Origin: a virus
Strand: one strand, 5' to 3'
Virus record (IMG/VR): IMGVR_UViG_3300035682_000144
Span: 1 to 28,647 of that record
Length of the DNA: 28,647 bases
Part shown: in pieces, positions 14,601 through 22,479 of the stretch
How positions within the stretch are numbered: position 1 is the first letter of the stretch
Layout: each line of letters begins with the position of its first letter
Program-made: the position numbers and the translations under genes
Notes under the pieces: model-generated
Database searches by the model: none
What the model was told of the DNA's origin: nothing
Seen by the model: the letters and a program-made list of their open reading frames with translations, nothing else

Positions 14601-14977
14601 TCAGTAGTAGCACCATTAAAATATAAACGATTAGAAGTTTGAACTATTTGTGTATAACTACTAACACCCGCAGGCCCCGTAGCAATAATCATATTCATCA
14701 CCACATTGTTAATGTTAGGTGAATCGGGATAAACACGAACATTACGAGTATAAGAAGGATTCCATGCTTGACCATTAATCCTTATCCACACATAAAAATC
14801 AGTCATTGCCGTTACCGTAACTACCAAGTCGGGGTTATCGGTTTGGAATGTCGTTGGTGTTGTTGCGGGAAAGGTGCTACCTAATGTATATCCATAGTCA
14901 ATGTTACCCGCCGTAGGCATTGGTACAAATCCCGTTGATGTATATTCCGCAAATACTCTTAATGTTTTAGTTGCCAT
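11666..14977 (-). CDS. Tail fibre with C-terminal S74 intramolecular chaperone
   Basis: Long 1103-aa fibre. The C-terminal 97 residues are a peptidase S74 / endosialidase-type chaperone domain: S1007-D in SDLTLKKN with K1012-K1013 as the likely Ser-Lys cleavage pair, then YSYQWK, GVIAQEVEKILP, VSYNQLTPLLIEGFK and a coiled-coil end. This domain trimerises the fibre and cuts itself off. The shaft is repetitive: LATVATSGAYADLTGKPT is followed by LATVATSGLFTDLSSKPS, and NGYLSSTDWNTFN occurs twice. Such repeats are usual for trimeric beta-helical stalks. The N-terminus (about 1-110) probably docks onto the tail tip. It lies between the lectin-like and adhesin genes. Confidence 0.88.
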   Translation of the reverse strand: MATKTLRVFAEYTSTGFVPMPTAGNIDYGYTLGSTFPATTPTTFQTDNPDLVVTVTAMTDFYVWIRINGQAWNPSYTRNVRVYPDSPNINNVVMNMIIATGPAGVSSYTQIVQTSNRLYFNGATTDSIYNSKFAGKTYINELNFGTAPGLATVATSGAYADLTGKPTLATVATSGLFTDLSSKPSGTAPLSYNSGTNSFVITQANTSTNGYLSSTDWNTFNNKFTTPAGTTLQYVDGTGALQTFPVLASADKLVINVRNSSGVSMPKGSVVYINGATGNKPTVALSQGNSNATSAQTLGLLQTTLANNAEGNVVIVGAVTDLNTSAFSEGQQLYLSPTTAGAYTATKQYAPNHLVYVGVVIRSHVSLGTIEVKVQNGYEMDELHNVSAQSPSNNDGLFYNTTTSLWEKKSIATVLGYTPYNGTDTSIKALFSATTPLSYSNGVYSISQATTSSNGYLSSTDWNTFNSKGSALNGTGFVKATGTTISYDNTSYLPLSGGLMTGSIQFSDTTNLKRGIYGSMGTDDNWFVGANAGGVSQGYLEIATGDDGTEPIYATQYNGNAFTTGTVARRVTLLDGSGNSIFPNTLTATTLVKSGGTSSQFLKADGSVDSSTYLTTASAASTYQTILTNPVTGTGTTNTIAYWSSSSAIGALALATYPSLTELAYVKGVTSAIQTQLNAKAATLSGTTGYYAKFTSSSTIGNSVIYDNGTNASIGNTNPFAGVTTLTGMAISDRGGIYKLAVNDVIYVSNNLYYDGSVWKRITANGGTTMQVESVDGGSFAIYGAATGTAASTATLNERFRITADGNFGLGLSPFTNTLSKGFDLIGGGGMFSIGNSFYINSNSYYNTEWRYKATGGACGVNMNSDGSISFANAASGTINTNIPFSQKMVIQTNGQVKIGTTGNFYADSLVVYAGIGNGEGGITIAAASNTSRNFLAFADGTGGEDRYRGLLGYNHTDDSMLFYTNANERMRVTSDGLLIVGNTSGNGSRIYVQGSLYATGNITANSDLTLKKNLKLIDNSINKLMQLNGYSYQWKSDDSHQYGVIAQEVEKILPYAVTTGNDGIKGVSYNQLTPLLIEGFKSHESEITILKARVKYLESKLA

Positions 14978-14980
14978 CTT

Positions 14981-15562
14981 TTAATCTTCTTTTTGTCCTA
15001 TTGGACTTATCCAACAATCCTCCGTATAAACTTTTGTAAAGTAAGCCAAATTTACATTATCTCCTCCACTACTACAACATAAATGCTTTTCTAAAGTTGG
15101 CCAATCATCGGTAGTTCCCGTAGCCGTATATAAAGTTGTCCAACTAATACTACCTATTGAAGTTGATTCTGCATTTAGTGAATATTGTAATGTAATAACA
15201 TTACCCACTTTAACCATTTGTAACCACACTCCTTGGTGAACACCTATTGCACTACTTGCTAAATTAGTTGTAACATCATTGGTAGCCGTTCTTTTATCAA
15301 CTCTTATGGTATTGTCACCACCCATTAATATACCAATATATGCCATATTAGCATTGGCTTGGGTTCTAAACATTATACCCGCCTCCGCATTATTGGTAGC
15401 ATTAGTAAATGTTTTTAAATGACATCTTAAAGTAAAATTGGTTAATGTTTCACTCCAACCATAGATATAACCATTATCCGATTGTTCTTTAAAGAAGCCA
15501 CTACCATATATCTCTATGGCTGATCTTGTCTTGTATTTAAAATAACCTATTGTCCTTGGCAT
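14981..15562 (-). CDS. Tail-associated concanavalin-A-like lectin protein, 193 aa
   Basis: The pattern FTLRCHLKTFTNATNNAEAG, IMFRTQANANMAYIGI, QGVWLQMVKVGNVITLQYS and LYTATGTTDDWP matches the jelly-roll (ConA-like lectin/glucanase, DUF1349-like) fold: strand, AGIMFR, a strand with Tyr, the W-L-(R/Q)-(I/M)-x-R/K-x-G core and the final Y-x(n)-W. This is a carbohydrate-binding module rather than an enzyme, since no acidic catalytic pair is clear. At 193 aa it is a single domain. Its place between tail tip and fibre genes suggests host surface-sugar recognition or a structural cap. Confidence 0.65.
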   Translation of the reverse strand: MPRTIGYFKYKTRSAIEIYGSGFFKEQSDNGYIYGWSETLTNFTLRCHLKTFTNATNNAEAGIMFRTQANANMAYIGILMGGDNTIRVDKRTATNDVTTNLASSAIGVHQGVWLQMVKVGNVITLQYSLNAESTSIGSISWTTLYTATGTTDDWPTLEKHLCCSSGGDNVNLAYFTKVYTEDCWISPIGQKED

Positions 15563-15567
15563 ATCTA

Positions 15568-17733
15568 TTAAGCGTTAAAGTCATCCATAAAGAAGGCAAC
15601 AAATCTATCAAAGATTGTACCATAATCACCAGCCTCACCTAAATCAGTTCCTACCCCATTACGAAGTTTTTTTTTTGATTCGGTAAAATCCGCAGTTAAT
15701 AATGCTCCCGAAGTATCATATCTGGATAGGGTCATCTTACCGGTTATCTCGTTAGAACTAAGTTCCATTAATATAATCTCTGCGGTGCAATCCCTTTCAT
15801 TCATCTTAATTGACAATGGCCAAAACTTCTTAGAGTTTAAAGCACCTTGCAATGGGAACTCATAAATAGCACCATATTGCAATCCTTGACCAATTAATGT
15901 ACCTGTGAATATATTTCTATAATCAGAATACTGATTCAATACATTCCTCGCATACAACTCATTTAAGGCATACCTATCTTCTTCATCCCTTTCTTGCCAC
16001 CCACCCGTTTCGGTTGAACCAGATGTAACGGGCCATGCGGTTGATAAGTAATCACCATTACTCAATACCTTAAAATTAGATGAATCTGAAATTAAAGTAG
16101 GGGTGGCATTATAAAAACCACCACCATTATATACAAACTTCTTTTCGGGTATGATTGAAGCATCTTTAATGTTTTCTATCCTTACCGTTTCTTTATCGGG
16201 TGATTTTGGTGTCTTATTGCCATTAATTAATAAATTACTATACCATGATTCATAACCGCTAAATCCAGTTCTTCCTTGTGGGTACAATGTAATTCCAACA
16301 CTATAAAATTCTCCTTCTTTTGGATCAACATAAAAGTCGGGTCTATCAATAGTATAACTTAAAGTAAGTAATTCTTGATTTGGATAGTTTACTGACCTTG
16401 TAAATACATATTCAGTATTTTGCCAAGCATTATCTTCAAAATTCCAATATTTAGTTTGTGCTCCTACAATTGGTAATACTGCAATTGCTCTTAAAGAGAA
16501 ACGAGGATTACCAGTTGGACAATCTAAAGTAAAAGTAAATGATTCGGGATCATGAATTTCAACCGACCTCATGTAATAACCAAATGTTATTACGGGTGCG
16601 GTAATTGCCATATAATACTTATCCGAAGGAGTATCATAAACCAAGAACGACCTTGCACTATTGTTTGGGGGAGTTGTTAATTTAATTGCTGAATAAAATA
16701 ATGTTTGATTATTATTTTCATTAACAAATGTCAACCCAGCAGTATTAATATATTTATAGTGATTTGCCGTAGTGGTAAATGGATATTCATTAATAATACC
16801 AACCCACATTGAGAAATCACCGTTAATAAGCTTATTAGTTCCATATTGATATTGTACCTCAACTTCTTTATAATACCTTCTAATCTTTCTTTTAGGCTCT
16901 GCAACAATTAAGAAGTTTGTTCCATGAACTAAAGTAGGAATAGTGGCTTTACTTGAAGTATTTAAAACTCCATCAATGGAAAACTTGCTTGCTTGATTAA
17001 CACCAAATGTTAAATCTTTAGGTTTTACTATAAACCATGTTCCTTGATTTTGATATATAAAAACATTTAAAATATTACATATATCAACAAGTAAAGTCAA
17101 ATTATCTTTTAATTCAAAATTGTTATCCTTTAATGAATTAGTGAATATATAAGTTTGCTCTAAAGGAGTTGAATAAGCAGTTTTACTATGGGATGTGTAC
17201 CACAATTTAAGTAAAGCATTTAATCCATATTCATATCCAATATCATTTAACAAGCCTTGTATTAATTGTAATATTGTTAATATGCCCGGAGGTCTTTTGC
17301 CTGCAATTTGTAACTTCTTATCTTTTAATGTACCTAAACCATCAATTGTTTTAAATTCAATTGCAGGGTATTTTAAGAATATATCTTCTTCGCATAATTC
17401 AGCAGAAACAAATCCTCTCCAAAATAATACTGTATCTCTATAATATTCAATTATGAAATCCTTTTCATTTTCACTTATAATTGAATCCATGTTAATAGCA
17501 CCACCCAATACTTTAAAAGTTAATGATGATCCTTTTAATGGATAGAATATATCATCATCGGCAGTTGGGTAATCAATTTCTACTGGAGTTGTTTGTCCAT
17601 AAGGTATTGTGGTTATTGAGCCACTATAATCTTTTTTAAGGATTAATACTTTGCATTTAGTTGTTAGCAAAGTCCCAAATGGATTACAAGTTCCATCAAA
17701 TTCAAATTGGTATATAGTTCCGTATCCTGTCAT
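15568..17733 (-). CDS. Tail tip / baseplate hub-like protein, 721 aa
   Basis: Large structural protein directly after the tape measure, where the distal tail/hub protein belongs. The N-terminus (MTGYGTIYQFEFDGT, TTKCKVLILKKDYSG, then VEIDYP and YPLKGSSLTFKVLG) is typical of tail-tip proteins in Bacteroidota phages. A central beta-rich region with many aromatic residues follows, and the C-terminus ends GTIFDRFVAFFMDDFNA. No lysozyme or peptidase motif is visible. It overlaps the tape measure gene by one base (TAATG). Naming is from position and general pattern. Confidence 0.7.
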   Translation of the reverse strand: MTGYGTIYQFEFDGTCNPFGTLLTTKCKVLILKKDYSGSITTIPYGQTTPVEIDYPTADDDIFYPLKGSSLTFKVLGGAINMDSIISENEKDFIIEYYRDTVLFWRGFVSAELCEEDIFLKYPAIEFKTIDGLGTLKDKKLQIAGKRPPGILTILQLIQGLLNDIGYEYGLNALLKLWYTSHSKTAYSTPLEQTYIFTNSLKDNNFELKDNLTLLVDICNILNVFIYQNQGTWFIVKPKDLTFGVNQASKFSIDGVLNTSSKATIPTLVHGTNFLIVAEPKRKIRRYYKEVEVQYQYGTNKLINGDFSMWVGIINEYPFTTTANHYKYINTAGLTFVNENNNQTLFYSAIKLTTPPNNSARSFLVYDTPSDKYYMAITAPVITFGYYMRSVEIHDPESFTFTLDCPTGNPRFSLRAIAVLPIVGAQTKYWNFEDNAWQNTEYVFTRSVNYPNQELLTLSYTIDRPDFYVDPKEGEFYSVGITLYPQGRTGFSGYESWYSNLLINGNKTPKSPDKETVRIENIKDASIIPEKKFVYNGGGFYNATPTLISDSSNFKVLSNGDYLSTAWPVTSGSTETGGWQERDEEDRYALNELYARNVLNQYSDYRNIFTGTLIGQGLQYGAIYEFPLQGALNSKKFWPLSIKMNERDCTAEIILMELSSNEITGKMTLSRYDTSGALLTADFTESKKKLRNGVGTDLGEAGDYGTIFDRFVAFFMDDFNA

Positions 17734-20054
17734 TATCTTCCTGTAACTCTAAGTGTTGTTTCTAATGATTTATTAATTGAATAACCCGTTTGTGTAGATG
17801 TAATAGAACCAGTAAGGTCTATTGACAACTTCATTGATTGTGTTGAATAAGATGACCCACCATAAGAATAAGTTGAACCACTTGCTTTAGATGAAACCGA
17901 GGGACTTGTACCCATTCCGGTTGGTACAACTTTTGAGTTCTTAGCATCTTGACTTGCAAATGATTTAATTGCCGTACCCGCAGCAACCGCAGCAAGTCCA
18001 ATGGCTATTGCGGGGCCACCCGATATTCCTCCAGCAAGTAATGCAGCTTGAATGCCATCTTTAAATAACCCTAATTTAATTGCTGAGGCTCCAACTTGTA
18101 TCAATAAATCTCCAATAGAGTTTAAGAATACATTCTTTAATTGTGTAAATGCCTCACCAATACTTATCCCACCCGCAAATGCTGCACCTGCCACCTCGGC
18201 AAATCCAAAGGATAAATTCATTCCAAAGTCTTTTAATGCCGAATAGTAAGAAGTTGAAAACTCTTGAATTGCTCCTTGGGCATCCGAGTTTTTTAAATCA
18301 ACTAAAAAGTCATCAACATTTTTAGGGTAAACACTCATTATCCCCGCCGTTTCTTCGGCAAGAGATTTGATTGCCTCTGATTGTTTTTTCGCACCAGATT
18401 CAGCTAATATTTTAAGAATGCTTGTTTCTCTCCAATTAACCAAATCAATGATACTCCACCCCGCAGCCTCGTAAGCTTTCTTTAAATCTTCAAATTTTTT
18501 ATTAACATCCGATATTTCTTTATCAGCACCTTTAAGAAAAATAGAACTTGTTTCTTGTACTATATTTCTATTTACCTCGGCTAATTTTTCTTGCCTTTTA
18601 TAATTATCAGTTAATTCTTTATCAAATGCAGCCGTTCTTGCTCTCTCTGCTTTTTCAAGTTCTTTTTGTTCTTCGGTTTTAGGAAGTTTCTTATCGGATC
18701 CCGGAGGTTTATTATTTAATCCAGTTAAACCAACGTACCTACCAGTAGTACGTTCTAAATCCATTAACTCTTGCTTTAAAAATGCAATTCTATTATTTGT
18801 TGCATCTAATAATGTTGGATTTATAGAAATTTGAATTTGTGTTTTACTTTCTTCTAAACCAACTATTTCTTGTTTTATTTTATTAATAGAATCTACAATA
18901 TTTGTAGGAGATAAATCTGCTTTACCAAAATCATTAAAATATCCTAATGTCCCCTTAACTGCAGATGCGATATTTGGCATATTAGTAGATATTGTATCTG
19001 CCCATTTTATTATAGCTGCATCTATTTTGTCAAAGAAATCAATTACCGGTGTACTTAATTTTAATAACCCGCCTAAAGCTAAAGTAAGTAAACCCCAAGC
19101 TTTAATTCCTAAATCAATTGTTATACCTAAAATATCTAAAACTCCCTTTAATAATCTATTAAACTCAGAAGCATTATTTGTTTCTTTATTTAAATCAATA
19201 AATGAATTTTTAAGCTGATCAATTATTACAGATAAATGTGCAATAACATCTCCTAATTGCAAGTTTTCCGAAATAGATGTTCCTATCTCAGCCATTGCAA
19301 ATGTTGTACTCTCACTTAATTTATTAAATTGTCCTTGTAGTGTTTGAGATTGCCTATCGGCCATTCCAAAGAATCTACCTCCCTCACTTGTTGCGTAAGT
19401 AAACGCATCCCCAACATCTTTAACACTAATTTGACCATCGTGCATCCTTTTGGTTAATACTGCCATTGATACACCCGTTTTATCAGATATAGCTTGTAAT
19501 GGATTAAATCCAGCATTAATCATTTGCCGAGCCTCTTGACCCATTAAACGACCCGCAGCATTAACTTGTCCAAATGCTAAAGATAGTCTACTAAATTTAT
19601 CCGCATTACCACCAGATATATCACCCAACATTTTAGTTATAGGAATAACTTGTTGTGCCGTTAAACCATAGCCTAATAAAATTTGTGCTCCTTTGGTAAT
19701 GTCTTGAAATTGCATTGGGGATTTAAGTGCTTGATCCTTTAACTCGGATAGCATATTCTTGGCAGTTAATGCCGATCCTGTAAATACCTCAAATGCAATA
19801 GCGGTTTGCTCTAATTGAGCCGATGTTTGTAATGCTGATTTAATAAATAAACCAAAAGATGCAACAGATAGTGTTGCTCCAAGACCCGAAAATAATGAAG
19901 ATATTTTGCCCATTGAAGAACCAATACTGCCACTTGCTACACCTGTATTTCTTGATAAACTACTAAGTGAATTTGATAAATCTTTAAGTTTAGATTTGGC
20001 ATCGGCAATATCCGCACCAATTATTATCTTAAAGTCATTATTTTCTCCTGCCAT
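17733..20054 (-). CDS. Tail tape measure protein, 773 aa
   Basis: Tape measure protein that sets tail length. The N-terminal tape-measure domain is visible: FKIIIGADIADAKSKLKDL, AQLEQTAIAFEVFTGSA, LKDQALKSPMQFQDITKGAQ, QEARQMINAGFNPLQAI and GGRFFGMADRQSQTLQGQF (to about residue 250). Hydrophobic stretches follow at about 300-330 and at 625-700 (AAFAGGISIGEAF; AALLAGGISGGPAIAIGLAAVAAGTA), as expected for the region that may enter the host membrane. A charged coiled-coil stretch (about 455-560) lies between. From its length a tail of very roughly 0.1 micrometre would be expected. One-base overlaps (TAATG) on both sides tie it to the GT chaperone and the hub gene. Confidence 0.92.
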   Translation of the reverse strand: MAGENNDFKIIIGADIADAKSKLKDLSNSLSSLSRNTGVASGSIGSSMGKISSLFSGLGATLSVASFGLFIKSALQTSAQLEQTAIAFEVFTGSALTAKNMLSELKDQALKSPMQFQDITKGAQILLGYGLTAQQVIPITKMLGDISGGNADKFSRLSLAFGQVNAAGRLMGQEARQMINAGFNPLQAISDKTGVSMAVLTKRMHDGQISVKDVGDAFTYATSEGGRFFGMADRQSQTLQGQFNKLSESTTFAMAEIGTSISENLQLGDVIAHLSVIIDQLKNSFIDLNKETNNASEFNRLLKGVLDILGITIDLGIKAWGLLTLALGGLLKLSTPVIDFFDKIDAAIIKWADTISTNMPNIASAVKGTLGYFNDFGKADLSPTNIVDSINKIKQEIVGLEESKTQIQISINPTLLDATNNRIAFLKQELMDLERTTGRYVGLTGLNNKPPGSDKKLPKTEEQKELEKAERARTAAFDKELTDNYKRQEKLAEVNRNIVQETSSIFLKGADKEISDVNKKFEDLKKAYEAAGWSIIDLVNWRETSILKILAESGAKKQSEAIKSLAEETAGIMSVYPKNVDDFLVDLKNSDAQGAIQEFSTSYYSALKDFGMNLSFGFAEVAGAAFAGGISIGEAFTQLKNVFLNSIGDLLIQVGASAIKLGLFKDGIQAALLAGGISGGPAIAIGLAAVAAGTAIKSFASQDAKNSKVVPTGMGTSPSVSSKASGSTYSYGGSSYSTQSMKLSIDLTGSITSTQTGYSINKSLETTLRVTGR

Positions 20055-20367
20055 TACTTTAATGAATTAACCCATTTTAAAACTACTTCATCCGAAAGAT
20101 ACTCTTTTTCTTTTGTTTTTTCTATACGTTTACCTATCTTGTCTGTCCACAATGGAATCAAGTCTTTAGGCTTAGGAACTTTGTCACCACCCATTGATGC
20201 TAAGGATGCCCACATTAAGTTTCTTGTTATATCCCAATCCTCAGCCTTCCTAAATTCAAAACCATGTTCATAGTCAAGAAATTCCCCTAAAGTCATCCTT
20301 TTCCACTCCCATGGTTTTAAACCCGTTCTATAAATTCTTGTGAGGATACTACCCCACCTAATTATCT
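20054..20367 (-). CDS. Tail assembly chaperone T extension (frameshift product GT)
   Basis: The T part has its own ATG at 20296 (80 aa), but its frame is open without a stop back to the slippery site of the G gene (24 further codons, starting with GAG at 20368). This is the lambda G-GT arrangement: a -1 ribosomal frameshift at A-AAA-AAG makes a G-T fusion of about 228 aa. The T part holds W-rich EWKRMTLGEFLDYEHGF, which resembles the usual T-domain start, and basic/acidic helices to the end. The fusion helps the tape measure recruit tube protein, and is not in the finished tail. It overlaps the tape measure gene by TAATG. Confidence 0.8.
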
Positions 20368-20377
20368 CTTTTTTTTT
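20340..20377 (-). promoter_or_regulatory. Programmed -1 frameshift site (A-AAA-AAG) with downstream hairpin
   Basis: On the minus strand nine A are followed by G (20377 to 20368); in the G frame the last codons form the canonical heptamer A-AAA-AAG. Ten bases downstream GTGGGG (20357-20352) can pair with CCTCAC (20345-20340) around a TAGTAT loop, a likely stimulatory hairpin. The G stop (TAA, 20364-20362) lies between. After a -1 slip, the reading continues GAG ATA ATT AGG TGG and joins the T frame with no stop. Confidence 0.85.
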
Positions 20378-20739
20378 ATAGTTGTATCTTGTGATGGTTG
20401 ATCTAAATCACTTGGCATTAAGTCCTTAGTAATCCATTCAACAACATTAACAACCTTAGCTTGCATTAACCACTTAGTTGCAATCATTCTTGATGATTTA
20501 AGCTTAGTAATTAATGTTTCAGCTAATTCATCATCTCCGCTACAAAATAGGTGGTATATATGGCCACTAAGTAGCATATCACGAGTGATGTCAATTAATT
20601 TGCTTGGGTCGTTTTCGAAATCCTGCATATTAACCAAATCATTAAACTCGCCACCTAATTCTTTAACATAAACATCGTTTATGCAACCAAGCGAGAAATC
20701 AAATGTGATTTTTTTGTTTTCAAATGTTATTGTACGCAT
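20362..20739 (-). CDS. Tail assembly chaperone G, 125 aa
   Basis: Equivalent of lambda gpG by position (tail tube gene before, T and tape measure after) and by the frameshift signal at its 3' end. A TTG-started extension to 20805 exists, but the ATG at 20739 (MRTITFENKKITFDFS) fits a predicted promoter just upstream and is preferred. The N-terminus is beta-strand-like; the rest is helical and acidic, typical of this family. The last codons read ATA AAA AAA AAG AGA TAA. Most ribosomes stop here and give G, while a fraction slip to -1 and give GT. Confidence 0.8.
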   Translation of the reverse strand: MRTITFENKKITFDFSLGCINDVYVKELGGEFNDLVNMQDFENDPSKLIDITRDMLLSGHIYHLFCSGDDELAETLITKLKSSRMIATKWLMQAKVVNVVEWITKDLMPSDLDQPSQDTTIKKKR

Positions 20740-20769
20740 TGTTTGTTTTGGTTTTGTGTTAAAAGCAAA

Positions 20770-20792
20770 TAGGGTAGAGAAATTCCCTACCC
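20770..20792 (-). terminator. Hairpin GGGTAG/CTACCC between tail tube and chaperone genes
   Basis: GGGTAG and CTACCC pair around a 9-base loop in the gap after the tail tube gene. The downstream minus-strand sequence TATTTGCTTTT is only a weak T-run. It could reduce read-through from the highly expressed tube gene, or act as a 5' stabilising hairpin on the transcript from the promoter overlapping it. Confidence 0.35.
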
Positions 20793-20821
20793 CAAATGTA
20801 AACAAAAAAATTGAATCCCAA
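20793..20821 (-). promoter_or_regulatory. Bacteroidota-type promoter before the tail chaperone gene
   Basis: Minus-strand TACATTTG (20800 to 20793) fits TAnnTTTG, and TTG (20821 to 20819) lies 18 bases upstream. The predicted start is near 20786, 47 bases before the ATG at 20739. The leader contains the GGGTAG/CTACCC hairpin. This promoter would start the tail transcript after the tube gene. Confidence 0.5.
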
Positions 20822-20828
20822 TAGATTA

Positions 20829-21242
20829 TTATGCTGCAGTAACTGTTGGAGTTAAAACACCTGTACCTCTTAATTTTAAATCACAAGTAGCTATTGTTTG
20901 ATCTCCCGATTTAACAGGCATTGATTCAACAAAAGCTTGACCAGTTAATACCGTTCCTAATGCAGTAAGAGTTTTAAATGTAACAGTTAATGAAGTTCCA
21001 GCCATCCATGCAGCTTGGATAATATCATAAGTTGTTGTTGTTGCAGGATCATCATAATCAACTTGAAAAGTTGCAGATATACCCCATGACTTACGGCCCG
21101 GTATTGCCGTTGCCCAATCTCCACTATCTTTTGAAGAAGTTTCAATCATACTTGCAGTTAATTCAATGTCGCAAGTTTGCTCGTTAATAATTTTATTTCC
21201 AGCTATGAAGACCCTTAGGTCTGTACCTTTAACTAATGCCAT
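20829..21242 (-). CDS. Major tail tube protein, 137 aa
   Basis: Tail tube subunit of the TP901-1/phage_tail_2 type that forms stacked hexamers around the tape measure. Key marks are the start MALVKGTDLRVFIAG, the ELTASMIETSSKDSGDW block (about 27-43), AIPGRKSWGISATFQVD (46-62), and the final CDLKLRGTGVL. The SSKD.G.W...IPG pattern is diagnostic for the family. The length is normal. Its place between the tail terminator and the chaperones G/GT fits. Confidence 0.9.
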   Translation of the reverse strand: MALVKGTDLRVFIAGNKIINEQTCDIELTASMIETSSKDSGDWATAIPGRKSWGISATFQVDYDDPATTTTYDIIQAAWMAGTSLTVTFKTLTALGTVLTGQAFVESMPVKSGDQTIATCDLKLRGTGVLTPTVTAA

Positions 21243-21249
21243 ATTATTT

Positions 21250-21693
21250 TTAATTTAATTGATTTAATAATTGAGAGAACAAAATTGTTTGTTCTACTTG
21301 CCAACCCGTAGGCAATTGTAATATTAATGAATTTGTTTGATATTCACAATTTATGACTTGCCAAGTAGTTAAATATTGACTAAAGCCATAAGTATTATTA
21401 GAAGTAATAATTCTTGCAATAATTAAATTTGCAATATCATTAACTTCCTTCTTACCACCTTCATCCGAAGTATATTTTTGAATAACACATATTTCTATTG
21501 TAGTATCCCTTTGGAATGAATCTTTACTTCTTAATCCTCTTGATAATTGATCACTTAAAACAATACATGGATAAACTGCCCCACTTGGAACAATTTCATC
21601 ATATACACTAACCGCTTGGCTATTATAAGTTATACCACTTAATGCTTGAAAATAAGCCTTTCGCAAATCATAAGCACAATCCCTATTTATCAT
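21250..21693 (-). CDS. Tail terminator-like protein, 147 aa
   Basis: Small structural protein in the position of the tail terminator (lambda gpU / DUF3168-like). Sequence signs are weak but consistent: an early helix (CAYDLRKAYFQAL), VYDEIVPSGAVYPCIVLSD where family members have a P-x-hydrophobic strand, TTIEICVIQKYTSDEGGKKEVNDIANLI, and a final strand with a W. It overlaps the upstream gp10-like gene as ATGA, and the tail tube gene follows seven bases later. Confidence 0.7.
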   Translation of the reverse strand: MINRDCAYDLRKAYFQALSGITYNSQAVSVYDEIVPSGAVYPCIVLSDQLSRGLRSKDSFQRDTTIEICVIQKYTSDEGGKKEVNDIANLIIARIITSNNTYGFSQYLTTWQVINCEYQTNSLILQLPTGWQVEQTILFSQLLNQLN

Positions 21694-22136
21694 TTGAATA
21701 TATTTTTAACAAAAGAAGAAGTTTGTCTTGACAACTCCCTTTTAGATAATACAAAATACTTTAAAAAAAATCTTTTATGAACAGGTGAACGTGGAGGCTT
21801 TGCCTTTGGGCCATAATTAGTTGCAAATTTAGTAAACTCTGAATAATCACCAGTTAAATCTACATTTGGCCTTGTTCCAAAATCCCAATAAGGAGCATAC
21901 TTTGCGGTAAACCCAATTTCATAAGTTAAACTACCTTTACCTTTTCTTTTAGGAGGAGGGAATGTTTGACTATTTCTTAAATTACCAGTTTTTCTTGGAG
22001 CCTCCGCATAAGAATTAGTTTTAATAAAGTTAGCCTCCTTTGTGACTAAATTGTCCATAGTATTCTCGGTTTGAATGATAGCATTATCAATCTTAGCTTT
22101 TAAACTATCCAAACCTTGAAAACTAAATTTAATCAC
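21690..22136 (-). CDS. HK97 gp10-like neck / tail completion protein, 148 aa
   Basis: Matches the HK97 gp10-like family: MIKFSFQGLDSLKAKID, then APRKTGNLRNSQ (about 45-56), YEIGFTAKYAPYWDFGTR (about 71-88) and a basic C-terminus with SPVHKRFF. The P.kTG.Lr.S and Y...(V/W).fGT blocks are the family marks. It completes the neck or tail. The start is GTG at 22136, overlapping the upstream stop by eight bases; no ATG is near. A TGA-ATG overlap (ATGA) links it to the next gene. Confidence 0.85.
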   Translation of the reverse strand: MIKFSFQGLDSLKAKIDNAIIQTENTMDNLVTKEANFIKTNSYAEAPRKTGNLRNSQTFPPPKRKGKGSLTYEIGFTAKYAPYWDFGTRPNVDLTGDYSEFTKFATNYGPKAKPPRSPVHKRFFLKYFVLSKRELSRQTSSFVKNIFK

Positions 22137-22479
22137 TTCTTCTTGCTGCTTTAAAAGTTAAATCTTTTTTAGTAAAATCCGGATCCATAATATTAGAGAT
22201 AGCATATTCAATACCTTTTACTTCTAAGATGTCGGTTGTTCTTGGAATAAATTCGGCTCGGTATCTCATCTTTCCTTCAAAGGATTGATTTGTGCCAAAG
22301 TTGGCACTTTCAATATTTCTAATACCGCCATAATTCCCATAGAACGAACTTGTTTCCGCAAAGTATATACTTGTGGTATAACTTGAATATGTTACCCCCG
22401 ATAAACCTCCCGCACCATCGGATGTACCCGATAGTTTTCGTTTAAATATCCCTTTAACTCTATTTAACTTATTATACAT
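22129..22479 (-). CDS. Head closure / head-tail joining protein, 116 aa
   Basis: Small beta-rich protein where the head-closure (SPP1 gp16-like, HK97 adaptor) gene is expected. Marks are IFKRKLSGTSDGAGGLS (about 11-27), IYFAETSSFYGNYGG, and RYRAEFIPRTTDILEVKGIEYAISNI (about 72-97). The (R)-x-x-I-x-x-x-D-x-(V/I)-x-x-x-G-x-x-Y block near the end is common to this family. It overlaps the connector upstream by eight bases and the gp10-like gene downstream. Confidence 0.75.
   Translation of the reverse strand: MYNKLNRVKGIFKRKLSGTSDGAGGLSGVTYSSYTTSIYFAETSSFYGNYGGIRNIESANFGTNQSFEGKMRYRAEFIPRTTDILEVKGIEYAISNIMDPDFTKKDLTFKAARRSD

Noticed and set aside
14779-14790. Perfect DnaA box TTATCCACA within the tail fibre gene
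   Set aside because: Single copy inside a coding sequence; expected by chance in AT-rich DNA.
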